Origin: JABHGY01 sp964525185 | Lineage (GTDB): Bacteria; Fidelibacterota; Marinisomatia; Marinisomatales; UBA1611 | DNA: 51,442 bases | Assembly (NCBI GenBank): GCA_964525185.1 | Contig: CAZGFQ010000012.1 | Location: 1-51,442 of the forward strand | Reading direction: 5' to 3' | In this document: piece by piece, positions 44,305 through 51,442 of the stretch | How positions within the stretch are numbered: the stretch's first letter is position 1 | Layout: every line of letters starts with the position of its first letter | Made by a program: the position numbers and the translations under genes | Notes under the pieces: model-generated | Database searches by the model: none | What the model was told of the DNA's origin: nothing | The model's input: the letters and a program-made list of their open reading frames with translations, nothing else

Positions 44305-44371
44305 GTGTCCATGACTTGGACATATAATAATAACATGTCCATATATTGCGAATATATGGACGTATAATAAA
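44305..44371. repeat. hairpin direct repeat, right of the Fic gene
   Basis: Second copy of the 43112 element: GTGTCCATGACTTGGACAT (44305-44323), 9 bp, ACATGTCCATATATT (44333-44347), then ATATATGGAC. It starts one base after the Fic stop codon and ends 9 bp before the aroA ATG. The 9-bp spacer and the loop differ between copies while both stems are kept. Confidence 0.88.
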
Positions 44372-44380
44372 AATGAAGAT

Positions 44381-45628
44381 ATGATATTTAAAGGCTCTCT
44401 CACATTCCCCGGCGATAAATCTATCTCCCACCGATCACTTATGTTTGCAGCTTTGGCGGATGGAGAATCACGGATTTCTAATCTATCCACTGGTGCCGAT
44501 GTGCAATCAACGCGAAAATGTCTTGAAGTCTGTGGTATAGAAATTTGGGATGATGAAGATGATGTAATTGTGAAAGGCGGAAATTTCTTTGATCCTACCC
44601 AACCATTGGATTGTGGGAACTCCGGCACAACAACGCGGTTACTTTTGGGACTATTAGCAGGGCAAGGGATTAACACTACCTTCATTGGTGACGATTCTCT
44701 TTCGTCTCGCCCTATGAATCGCATTTTGGATCCACTTTCTCAAATGGGTTTGGTATCAGAAAGTAACGATGGAAAATTGCCTATTACCATTTACAAAAGT
44801 GATTTGACTGGGGTCCAATATGAATCACCTGTTGCAAGTGCTCAAGTGAAATCGGCGGTATTATTGGCGGGACTTGGCGCAATGGGAGAAACGACAATTA
44901 CAGAGCCTACTTTATCCCGCGATCATACAGAGAAAATGCTAACCGGACTTTGTGCGGAAATTTCTATGGATGGCTTATCGACTACAATTTCAAAATCTTC
45001 TTCCCCCCTTTCATCGTTCAACTTAACTGTTCCTGGTGATCCATCTACTGCAGCGTTTTTCGCAGCAGCTTCCGCTTTGGTTACGGGTTCAGAAATTATT
45101 ATGAATCGGGTTTTAGCGAACCCAACCAGAAACGGGTTTTTTTCTGCATTAGAAAAAATGGGCGCTGGTATGGAATGTATTCGGCAGTGGGATGAAGCCG
45201 GTGAGCTTATTGGCGATTTAAAAATATTTCATCACCCCTTACAGAGTATTAATATTAACGAAAATGATGTGCCAGGGCTCATTGACGAACTCCCAATCAT
45301 TGCTATTCTTGCAACTCAAGCCACAGGGAAAACAGAAGTCCGTGGCGCCAAAGAATTGCGTGTGAAAGAATGTGATCGCATTTATGCGGTGTGTTCAAAC
45401 TTGAAAAATATGGGCGCTAACATTGAAGAGTTGGATGATGGATTTAATATTCATGGTCCTACACCATTGCATGGTGCCGAGATTGAAACATTTCATGATC
45501 ATCGGATTGCTATGGCCTTTTCCATCGCCGGACTTGTTGCTGATGGAGATGTTATTTTAGATTATCCAGAATGTGCATCAATCTCCTATCCGGAATTTTA
45601 TCATGTGCTGGAGAGTCTAAAACAATGA
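44381..45628 (+). CDS. aroA: 3-phosphoshikimate 1-carboxyvinyltransferase (EPSP synthase)
   Basis: 415 residues, complete. It joins shikimate 3-phosphate with PEP. Motifs: FPGDKSISHRSLMFAALADG, LDCGNSGTTTRLLLGLLAGQ, DDSLSSRPMNRILDPL (the RPMxR pattern resembles class II enzymes), SAQVKSAVLLAGL, PGDPSTAAFFAAASAL, GAKELRVKECDRI (usual ES changed to EC) and HDHRIAMAFSIAGL. It starts 9 bp after the right-hand hairpin repeat. 4-bp overlap with aroE. Confidence 0.96.
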   Translation: MIFKGSLTFPGDKSISHRSLMFAALADGESRISNLSTGADVQSTRKCLEVCGIEIWDDEDDVIVKGGNFFDPTQPLDCGNSGTTTRLLLGLLAGQGINTTFIGDDSLSSRPMNRILDPLSQMGLVSESNDGKLPITIYKSDLTGVQYESPVASAQVKSAVLLAGLGAMGETTITEPTLSRDHTEKMLTGLCAEISMDGLSTTISKSSSPLSSFNLTVPGDPSTAAFFAAASALVTGSEIIMNRVLANPTRNGFFSALEKMGAGMECIRQWDEAGELIGDLKIFHHPLQSININENDVPGLIDELPIIAILATQATGKTEVRGAKELRVKECDRIYAVCSNLKNMGANIEELDDGFNIHGPTPLHGAEIETFHDHRIAMAFSIAGLVADGDVILDYPECASISYPEFYHVLESLKQ

Positions 45629-46449
45629 AACTATGCGCTGTTATTGGAGATCCTATTGCTCATAGCTTGAGCCCCAACCTTCACCAAGAAGTATATCGCC
45701 AACTTGGACTAGATGCATCATTTGAGAAAATTCAGGTAAAAGGGAATGAACTTTATTCATTTATTAATTCAAATGAATTGGATGGATTTAATGTAACGAT
45801 TCCCCACAAACAATCTGTTATTCCATTTTTAGACGAATTGGATGAATCGGCACAAATCATTGGCGCAGTAAATTGTGTCCATAATGGTAAAGGATATAAT
45901 ACAGACTGGATTGGTTTTTTTCAAGCATTAGAAATAAATGGAATAAATCTAAATGGAAGAGACTGCACAATTCTCGGAGCTGGCGGTGCTGCCAAAGCTA
46001 TTGCTTATGCTTTAATCAAATCGAATGTAAAATCAATTTCTATCATAAATCGAACGATAGAAAAAGCAGACGTTTTAGTTCAGTGGGTAAAATCAATTTC
46101 AAATATTCCAATTAATACTAAATCACAAGAATACGTTAACACTCAAACACGTGAACACTTAATTATTAATTGCACACCTTTAGGTATGTGGCCTGACACA
46201 GAACAAATTCCAATGGTCATGGATTTAATAAATGAAAATCACATTTTAGTAGATACTATTTATAATCCACTAGAAACAAGTTGGTTGAAAGCTGGTAAAG
46301 GATTAGGAGCGAAAACAGTTGGCGGGTTAGATATGTTTATAGGACAGGGTGTTGCTTCTGCTGATATTTGGTTTGAAGATAAAGTTTCTTCAAAAATAGA
46401 TTTTTATCAATGTAAATCAGTCTTGAGACAATTCCTTAATTCTTATTAA
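45625..46449 (+). CDS. aroE: shikimate dehydrogenase
   Basis: 274 residues from ATG 45625 (ATGA overlap with aroA; a longer reading from 45571 is rejected). NADP-dependent reduction of 3-dehydroshikimate. Motifs: IGDPIAHSLSPNLHQEVY, FNVTIPHKQSVIPFLD (catalytic Lys62), AVNCVHNGKGYNTDWIGF (Asp94), the dinucleotide loop LGAGGAAKAIAYAL, INCTPLGMWP and VGGLDMFIGQG. Oddity: residues about 169-180 (QEYVNTQTREHL) are encoded by an in-frame copy of the 8-bp-period repeat in the nucleotide-binding domain. The 3' end overlaps the convergent thioredoxin-like gene by 33 bp. Confidence 0.96.
   Translation: MKLCAVIGDPIAHSLSPNLHQEVYRQLGLDASFEKIQVKGNELYSFINSNELDGFNVTIPHKQSVIPFLDELDESAQIIGAVNCVHNGKGYNTDWIGFFQALEINGINLNGRDCTILGAGGAAKAIAYALIKSNVKSISIINRTIEKADVLVQWVKSISNIPINTKSQEYVNTQTREHLIINCTPLGMWPDTEQIPMVMDLINENHILVDTIYNPLETSWLKAGKGLGAKTVGGLDMFIGQGVASADIWFEDKVSSKIDFYQCKSVLRQFLNSY
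46130..46164. repeat. 8-bp-period degenerate repeat, copy C (inside aroE)
   Basis: Octamers aatacgtt, aacactca, aacacgtg, aacactta within the aroE reading frame, adding about 10-12 residues before the conserved INCTPLG motif. Same unit as the intergenic copies. Confidence 0.7.
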
Positions 46450-46698
46450 GGCAAATTTTAATTCTGATAATCCTACATTCCGGCTAAATCGTTGTACTTC
46501 ATCCCCATCAGCATAAAGTACTATTGTAGGAACTGAAAAAATCAATTGTTGCGCAGCTAATTCCATCGATTGCGTTGTATCAATATATTGAAATGTCCAT
46601 TCTCCAACATTTGTAAGTAGTTCTACGACCTTTGGTCTTAATACTTTACATACATTACATGTTGGAGTTGAATAGTATTTAAGCTCTAAATTTGCCAT
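46417..46698 (-). CDS. small thioredoxin-like protein
   Basis: 93 residues. Thioredoxin fold with active site YYSTPTCNVCKVLRPKV (Cys14-x2-Cys17) and cis-proline strand FSVPTIVLYADGDEV, and no signal peptide, so a cytoplasmic thiol protein. Shorter than classical thioredoxin (about 105), with an atypical C-N-V-C centre. Its start lies 20 bp inside the menC-menE 3' end, so it is the last, translationally coupled gene of the menaquinone operon. Whether it serves that pathway is unknown. Confidence 0.85.
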   Translation of the reverse strand: MANLELKYYSTPTCNVCKVLRPKVVELLTNVGEWTFQYIDTTQSMELAAQQLIFSVPTIVLYADGDEVQRFSRNVGLSELKFALIRIKELSQD

Positions 46699-48631
46699 TT
46701 AATGATTTAATTGTATTGCTTCGATGAATTTTCCCAGAAGTTGTTACAGGAAATTTATCTAAAAAGTATATATCTTTCGGTTGTTCGTATTTCTCTAATC
46801 CATTAAAAGAAATTTCCTTTTTTTCTCCTTCTACCACTAAAATTACTTTTTGCCCAAGAGATTCTTCTGGAAGACTCGCTATAAAATAACGCCGATTCGG
46901 AATTACATTTGTCAGTTTTGCTTCTACTACTTCCGGAATAATTTTGACCCCACCGGAATTAATTACATTATCAATTCGCCCTAACCATCGAAAGGTTTTA
47001 TCGTCTATTAAATCTACAAGGTCGTTTGTGGTTACCGGTTCTGGATTCACCATCGGCGCATGAATGACTAAACAATCTCTATCGTCAGTTTCATAATAAA
47101 CCCCATCCAATGCTTGAAATCCATCCAATTTATTCTGACCATTCAATGGCTTGATGGCTACGTGTGTCAGGGTCTCCGTCATACCGTATGTTTCATAAAT
47201 TTGGGCTGAAACAGATTGCAATTTTTGCGCTAATTTTGGATTCACCTGTCCACCGCCAACAATCAATGTTTTTACTTTGTCCAATTGTTCCAGAGAATTC
47301 TCTAATTGCAAGGGCACCATAGCTGCGAAATCAATTTGCTCAACTATACCATCTAATGGGTTGGATGATGGTTCTACTACTTTCAAATCCAAACCTAATT
47401 CTAAAGCACGAACCACCATCATTTTCCCTGCTATATATTTTACGGGCATGCAGAGCAGGGCTGTGTCTCCTTCTTTAAATCCAAATGTTTTTCCTGTGAG
47501 TTGAGCAGAATTTTTCATCCACTCTTTTTTCACCGAAATGGATTTGGGTTTTCCTGTGGATCCAGATGTTTGGAGCACCATTTCATCATTCTGACTATAC
47601 CAATCCGATATGAATCGATTTACATTATCCCATATTGGAGATTTATCTTTTGATAATTTCCCTGACTTAACTTTGAGTGGAGATGGAAAATTATTTGTAT
47701 AAAGCTGTCCTGTACCCAAGCCTTGAAAACCTTCCGGATTCATTTTTTCTGTCCAATGGGCGATGGCATTTAAACCAATATTGGACTCTAACGCTGATGT
47801 AATCCACCAACCGATATTTCTTTCTTTTGCTAATTTAATCCATTTCTCCGATTCAGAAAATCCACCCAACAAACTGGGCTTCAATACCAAGTATTGTGGA
47901 TTCACTTTGTCCAGCATTTCGATTTTGTCTGATTCCCGGGTTATTGAAATAAGTTCTTCATCCAATGCAATGGGAACGGGGGATGTTTCACATAATTCAG
48001 ACAACAAACCCCATTGTCCGGTTTGAATGGGTTGTTCAATGGAATGAAGATTAAATTTTGCTAAACGATTCAACTTTTCAGTTACATCTTTTTCTGAAAA
48101 AGCGCCATTGGCATCCACACGAAGTTCCAATTCATCTTTATTAAATCGGGAACGGATGGAATGCAAAATCTCTACTTCTTTTTCAAAATCTAATGCACAA
48201 ATCTTCATTTTGATACATTTCCATCCTTCAGACAATTTTTTCTCCAATTGCTGCATCATGAATTTCGGATCGCCCATCCAAATCAGCCCATTTATATCGA
48301 TGGAATCGAAATCACCAAAATAATTTTGTCCACCACCGTTCTTCAAATCGAAAGAAGCCATTCCCAATCCACATCGAATGGAAGGAAAATCGGTTAATTG
48401 AGATAAATCATTTAAAAATGATTTTGGGTTATCGCATATATCATCAAGTTTAGATTCAATCTGATCAAAATTATCCAGACTCAATCCCGGCAATGGTGCG
48501 CATTCACCAATTCCGATTATATCATTCTGTGATAAAGTAATAATCCAGATATTTCTGGTTTTCATTACACCACGGGAAGTTCCTGCAGGATTTTTGAAAG
48601 TCAGCGTTCTTTTTGACCAATGTGCTTTCAT
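46679..48631 (-). CDS. menC-menE: MenC-MenE fusion: o-succinylbenzoate synthase / o-succinylbenzoate-CoA ligase
   Basis: 650 residues from ATG 48631 (one base after the previous stop; the alternative TTG at 48646 is weaker). Residues about 1-325 are MenC (enolase superfamily): KMK (141-143), Asp173 in RVDANGA, Glu199 in IEQP, Asp224 in ALDEEL, Lys251 in VLKPSLLGG, and WWITSALESNIGLNAIA. Residues about 345-650 are a short MenE adenylate-forming ligase: LQTSGSTGKPKS (353-364), YETYGMTETLTHVA, RWLGRIDNVINSGGVKI and the C-terminal TSGKIHR lysine. It therefore carries out two successive menaquinone steps in one chain. All catalytic residues I can check are present in both halves. Confidence 0.93.
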   Translation of the reverse strand: MKAHWSKRTLTFKNPAGTSRGVMKTRNIWIITLSQNDIIGIGECAPLPGLSLDNFDQIESKLDDICDNPKSFLNDLSQLTDFPSIRCGLGMASFDLKNGGGQNYFGDFDSIDINGLIWMGDPKFMMQQLEKKLSEGWKCIKMKICALDFEKEVEILHSIRSRFNKDELELRVDANGAFSEKDVTEKLNRLAKFNLHSIEQPIQTGQWGLLSELCETSPVPIALDEELISITRESDKIEMLDKVNPQYLVLKPSLLGGFSESEKWIKLAKERNIGWWITSALESNIGLNAIAHWTEKMNPEGFQGLGTGQLYTNNFPSPLKVKSGKLSKDKSPIWDNVNRFISDWYSQNDEMVLQTSGSTGKPKSISVKKEWMKNSAQLTGKTFGFKEGDTALLCMPVKYIAGKMMVVRALELGLDLKVVEPSSNPLDGIVEQIDFAAMVPLQLENSLEQLDKVKTLIVGGGQVNPKLAQKLQSVSAQIYETYGMTETLTHVAIKPLNGQNKLDGFQALDGVYYETDDRDCLVIHAPMVNPEPVTTNDLVDLIDDKTFRWLGRIDNVINSGGVKIIPEVVEAKLTNVIPNRRYFIASLPEESLGQKVILVVEGEKKEISFNGLEKYEQPKDIYFLDKFPVTTSGKIHRSNTIKSLNGKFRA

Positions 48632-48632
48632 T

Positions 48633-49583
48633 TTATAAAGTATCAATGCTAAAGTGCTTTAAGACTCTTAATGCTCGCAGAGTATTCGATCTACTGGGCT
48701 TTCCGGTTATTTCCATATCAAAATGAACTTTCCCCGGATATTTTGAATTCAAATTCCATGTATAATTTTTATTCCTTTTTTGGATTAAAGTATCAATTGC
48801 AGGCTGCATTCTTTCATCAAAATCTGTATTTGAATATTGGAAATAATCCAATGCTCTCAAAATATCATAATACCAACGGCTTGGGTAGGGAAATTTTAAA
48901 AATGATTTATTTATTATTTCGCCCGTTCGATGAGAACAATAAAGATGATGTTGAAGAATAAATTCAATGGACGATTCTTTTGCCGTCAATAATTCATCTA
49001 ATCGATACAAATATCCATTTTTTTCATATTCAGTAATACCTTCCAATACAGAAATTGTTGAGTGTAATGAACTGTGAACGGCTCCTTTTCTACTATTATA
49101 TTCACAATTAAATCCACCATCTGATAATCGTTGTGATAAAATAAAATCAATAATGGATTTTAATTTTTCCAAATCAGATTTGAAATAAGAAGCATAATTC
49201 AAGAACATTCCATTTACACATACATCACATATTTGATCTGCTCCAATTGGAAGTATTCCGCCATCATTCCCTATTTCATCAGACAAAATCATATTGATTG
49301 TTTTTAATATCTTTGGATTAGCCGGATTGATGCAAAGGTTGCGCAAATCAAGAAGTGTATAATGGGTAGATATCCACTTTGGTTGATAAAACTTTTTGCC
49401 CCAATGCCCATCTGAATTTTGTTTTGATAGAAATCTTTCCCCCCATCCTTGGTGTTCAATTTTTCTTTGTAATGCCAATCTATCATCATCTAACAAATCT
49501 CTATGGACTTGATACTGAATCGCTACATCTCCATCCAATAACCACTTCATTATTTCTGACTTGTTCATTTTCGTCTGCATCAT
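48633..49583 (-). CDS. alpha/alpha-toroid (prenyltransferase/squalene-cyclase-like) protein
   Basis: 316 residues. Repeated helical hairpins with Q-x-x-D/G-G-x-W/F motifs (SKQNSDGHWGKKFY, ILSQRLSDGGFNCEY) and HSSLHSTISVLEGI, a pattern of the terpenoid cyclase / protein prenyltransferase toroid superfamily. It lacks the DXDD or DCTAE catalytic motifs of squalene cyclases, and no Zn site typical of prenyltransferases stands out, so no reaction is assigned. It sits between menA and menC-menE with 1-2 bp spacings, which suggests a link to isoprenoid or quinone metabolism. Cys-rich strand ICDVCVNGMF is notable. Confidence 0.75.
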   Translation of the reverse strand: MMQTKMNKSEIMKWLLDGDVAIQYQVHRDLLDDDRLALQRKIEHQGWGERFLSKQNSDGHWGKKFYQPKWISTHYTLLDLRNLCINPANPKILKTINMILSDEIGNDGGILPIGADQICDVCVNGMFLNYASYFKSDLEKLKSIIDFILSQRLSDGGFNCEYNSRKGAVHSSLHSTISVLEGITEYEKNGYLYRLDELLTAKESSIEFILQHHLYCSHRTGEIINKSFLKFPYPSRWYYDILRALDYFQYSNTDFDERMQPAIDTLIQKRNKNYTWNLNSKYPGKVHFDMEITGKPSRSNTLRALRVLKHFSIDTL

Positions 49584-49585
49584 TA

Positions 49586-50479
49586 CTATAACAGATTAAT
49601 AAATATTACAAAAATGATAGAATATAAAAATGTACCAATGGCTTGTTTTTTTAGATATGGATCAAATGAAGTATGGTCTTCTCCGGCATAAATTTCTTTT
49701 GATGGTTTTATAAATAATACAAATCCAAATAAGAGAATCCACACTGCTTTTATGTCCGGTATTAAATAAAATACTATGAACAATATTCCAAAAAGATTCA
49801 ATGCATAATGGTAACGTTTTGCCCAAGTAATTCCCATGCGAACAACCAATGTATTTTTCCCCGATTTGGCATCTGCTTCGTGATCCCGCATATTATTGAT
49901 ATTTAAAACTGCTGTTGTGAAAAATCCGATTGATGATGCAGGAAGTAGAAGATTCCATTGAAAAGAATGGGTATGTAAAAAATATGACCCCAAAACACCA
50001 AGCCAACCAAAAAACAAGAATACAAAGATATCGCCCAAACCAGCATAGCCATATGGATTTTTTCCCATGGTATATTTCACCGCAGCGCCCATGGCAGTAA
50101 GACCAAGGATGGCAAAAAGTCCTGCATTTTTTAGATCTAATCCGACGGTCCCTTCATAAATGAGCCACACGCCAAAAATGGAACAAAGAAGTGCAATCAT
50201 CCACATTGCGTTTATCATTTCACTTTTGGTGATGAGTCCCGATTGCATGGTTCTGTCCGGTCCGACGCGATCATCATTGTCTGTACCCTTCACAAAATCA
50301 CCGTAATCATTGGCCAGATTCGATAGGATTTGAAGAAACAGAGTCGTGACCAACGCCAGGACAAACACAGTTGAAATGAACTTCCCATCCGCCATAGCCA
50401 ATCCGCTGCCCATTATGATACAGGAAAAAGCCAACGGTAAAGTCCGTAATCTAAAAGCGGAGAGCCAAATTTTAATCAT
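49586..50479 (-). CDS. menA: 1,4-dihydroxy-2-naphthoate polyprenyltransferase
   Basis: 297 residues, about eight to nine membrane helices, UbiA superfamily. It attaches the polyprenyl chain to DHNA to make demethylmenaquinone. Prenyl diphosphate site NLANDYGDFVKGTDNDDRVGPDRTMQSG region (Asn-Asp-x-x-Asp, then Asp-Asp), second Asp-rich motif NNMRDHEADAKSGKNTL. The membrane-embedded start KIWLSAFRLRTLPLAFSCI is typical. Operon with the genes on either side; 80 bp of 8-bp-period repeat separate it from menB. Confidence 0.95.
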   Translation of the reverse strand: MIKIWLSAFRLRTLPLAFSCIIMGSGLAMADGKFISTVFVLALVTTLFLQILSNLANDYGDFVKGTDNDDRVGPDRTMQSGLITKSEMINAMWMIALLCSIFGVWLIYEGTVGLDLKNAGLFAILGLTAMGAAVKYTMGKNPYGYAGLGDIFVFLFFGWLGVLGSYFLHTHSFQWNLLLPASSIGFFTTAVLNINNMRDHEADAKSGKNTLVVRMGITWAKRYHYALNLFGILFIVFYLIPDIKAVWILLFGFVLFIKPSKEIYAGEDHTSFDPYLKKQAIGTFLYSIIFVIFINLL

Positions 50480-50489
50480 TTTTTTCCAA

Positions 50490-50558
50490 TGTGTTAAAGT
50501 GTTAGAGTATTAACGTGTTCACGCTTGAACACCTGAACACTTAAATACGTGAACACTT
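50490..50558. repeat. 8-bp-period degenerate repeat, copy D (menA-menB spacer)
   Basis: The clearest copy: gtgttaaa, gtgttaga, gtattaac, gtgttcac, gcttgaac, acctgaac, acttaaat, acgtgaac, actta. The first half (GTGTTNNN units) and second half (NNGAACAC units) are reverse complements in consensus, forming a large imperfect hairpin centred near 50522. Confidence 0.85.
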
Positions 50559-50559
50559 A

Positions 50560-51384
50560 TTATGGAAACTTGGGATATTTAGAAAAATCCGGTTTTCGTT
50601 TTTCCATGAATGCATTCTTCCCTTCCTTTGCTTCATCAGATAAATAATAAAGAAGAGTAGAATTCCCTGCTAATTCCTGGATTCCCGCTTGTCCATCTAA
50701 TTCTGCATTGAAGGACGCCTTTAACATTCGGATGGCTAACGGCGATTTCTCTTGAATCTTTTTTGCCCATTCAATAAATGTATCTTCCAATTCATCTAAA
50801 GGAACAACCGTATTTACCAATCCCATATCCAAAGCCTGCTCTGCATTATATTGATCACAGAGAAACCAAATTTCCCGCGCTTTTTTCTGTCCCACACTTC
50901 GCGCCAAATAGGATGCGCCAAAACCGCCATCAAAGGACCCCACTTTGGGACCGGTTTGACCGAACATGGCGTTTTCCGCTGCGATGGTTAAATCACATAC
51001 CACATGAAGCACATGGCCACCGCCGATGGACCATCCTGCTACAGCCGCAATCACAACTTTTGAAATGGAACGGATTTGTTTTTGTAAGTCCAATACGTTT
51101 AGTCTGGGAACTTCGTCTGTCCCCACATAGCCACCATGTCCCCGCACTCCTTGGTCGCCGCCACTACAAAATGCTTTCCCGCCTTCACCTGAAAAAATGA
51201 TTACATCAATATTTTCATCATCGCGACAAATATTCATAGCATCAATCATTTCCTTCACTGTCCGCGGTGTGAATGCGTTATGCTTTTCCGGGCGATTGAT
51301 ACTTATTTTTGCAATTCCCTCAAAGAAATCAAATTTGATTTCGTCGTATTCTCTGATGGTTTCCCAGTTTTGTTTCCATTTCAT
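50560..51384 (-). CDS. menB: 1,4-dihydroxy-2-naphthoyl-CoA synthase
   Basis: 274 residues, crotonase superfamily. It performs the Dieckmann-type ring closure of OSB-CoA. Motifs: ISINRPEKHNAFTPRTVKEM, SGEGGKAFCSGGDQGVRG (oxyanion loop), AGWSIGGGHVLHVVCDLTIA, GQTGPKVGSFDGGFGASYLA with the catalytic Asp in SFDGG, and a C-terminal RKPDFSKYPKFP, the conserved MenB ending. A normal-length MenB. First of the men genes visible; menD, menF and menH would be upstream of the window end or elsewhere. Confidence 0.97.
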   Translation of the reverse strand: MKWKQNWETIREYDEIKFDFFEGIAKISINRPEKHNAFTPRTVKEMIDAMNICRDDENIDVIIFSGEGGKAFCSGGDQGVRGHGGYVGTDEVPRLNVLDLQKQIRSISKVVIAAVAGWSIGGGHVLHVVCDLTIAAENAMFGQTGPKVGSFDGGFGASYLARSVGQKKAREIWFLCDQYNAEQALDMGLVNTVVPLDELEDTFIEWAKKIQEKSPLAIRMLKASFNAELDGQAGIQELAGNSTLLYYLSDEAKEGKNAFMEKRKPDFSKYPKFP

Positions 51385-51394
51385 AGTTTACTCC

Positions 51395-51442
51395 TGTTAA
51401 AAGTGTTAAAGTGTTTACGTGTTATGGTGTTCGTGGTCGTGA
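51395..51442. repeat. 8-bp-period degenerate repeat, copy E (window edge)
   Basis: After ctcctgttaaaa come octamers gtgttaaa, gtgtttac, gtgttatg, gtgttcgt, ggtcgtga, continuing past the window end. It lies directly upstream of menB, starting 11 bp from the ATG, so it is in the menB leader. Confidence 0.75.

Noticed and set aside
33441..51442. Octamer repeats as a CRISPR array
   Set aside because: Units are 8 bp, degenerate, without spacers of constant length, and no cas genes are present.

Overview
AT-rich window of about 51 kb, densely packed with ordinary housekeeping and biosynthetic genes. The organism looks like a Gram-negative member of the FCB side of the tree (Bacteroidota / Marinimicrobia / Ignavibacteria-like). 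Evidence: an LptD/OstA outer-membrane assembly protein, lipobox and beta-barrel proteins, very few Shine-Dalgarno sites, a YbeY with the Asp variant of the third metal-ligand position, a Bacteroidota-like MenC, plant-type class II DAHP synthase and a DUF4159/DUF4175 gene pair. A candidate Neomarinimicrobiota (SAR406-like) bacterium is my best guess. This is inference, with no marker-gene tree behind it. Two runs of N show that the window is a scaffold.

Layout. 1-2.2 kb: tRNA-Thr(CGT), then a minus-strand operon of a YtrA-type GntR regulator and three membrane proteins. 2.4-3.0 kb: a REP-type tyrosine transposase (RAYT) gene carrying an in-frame perfect palindrome. 3-10 kb: FKBP lipoprotein, rarA, an lptD-like gene, and a TPR/BamE-like envelope protein. 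10.26-18.43 kb: a tightly overlapping six-gene plus-strand operon (DUF4159, DUF4175, TPR protein, an exported protein of unknown role, GNAT, YjbQ). 18.4-26.5 kb: minus-strand housekeeping genes (mazG, ybeY, pgpH-like, acyl-CoA dehydrogenase, recJ, RNase P RNA, zinc-ribbon coiled coil, a small ORF). 26.6-33.4 kb: gcvP, yaaA, an ABC-F ATPase and mtaB.

33.5-46.4 kb: an aromatic amino-acid supraoperon. A chorismate mutase gene is followed by an attenuator whose leader peptide contains the run YYSWYWFF and which ends in a strong intrinsic terminator. Then come trpE-[gap]-trpD-trpC-trpF-trpB-trpA-pheA-tyrA-DAHP synthase, a decayed gene, a Fic-domain gene between two direct repeats, and aroA-aroE. 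The leader carries codons for all three products (Trp, Tyr, Phe), and the short PheA and TyrA both lack the C-terminal regulatory region. The simplest reading is that transcription attenuation co-controls all three branches together with their common trunk.

46.4-51.4 kb: minus-strand menaquinone operon menB-menA-(alpha/alpha toroid protein)-menC/menE fusion-thioredoxin-like. It draws on the same chorismate pool.

A family of short 8-bp-period degenerate repeats (GTGTTAAA-like on one strand, GAACACTT-like on the other) is scattered through the aromatic/menaquinone half of the window. In two places it has become part of a coding sequence (the trpF 3' end and the middle of aroE). Two related-looking hairpin repeats bracket the Fic gene.
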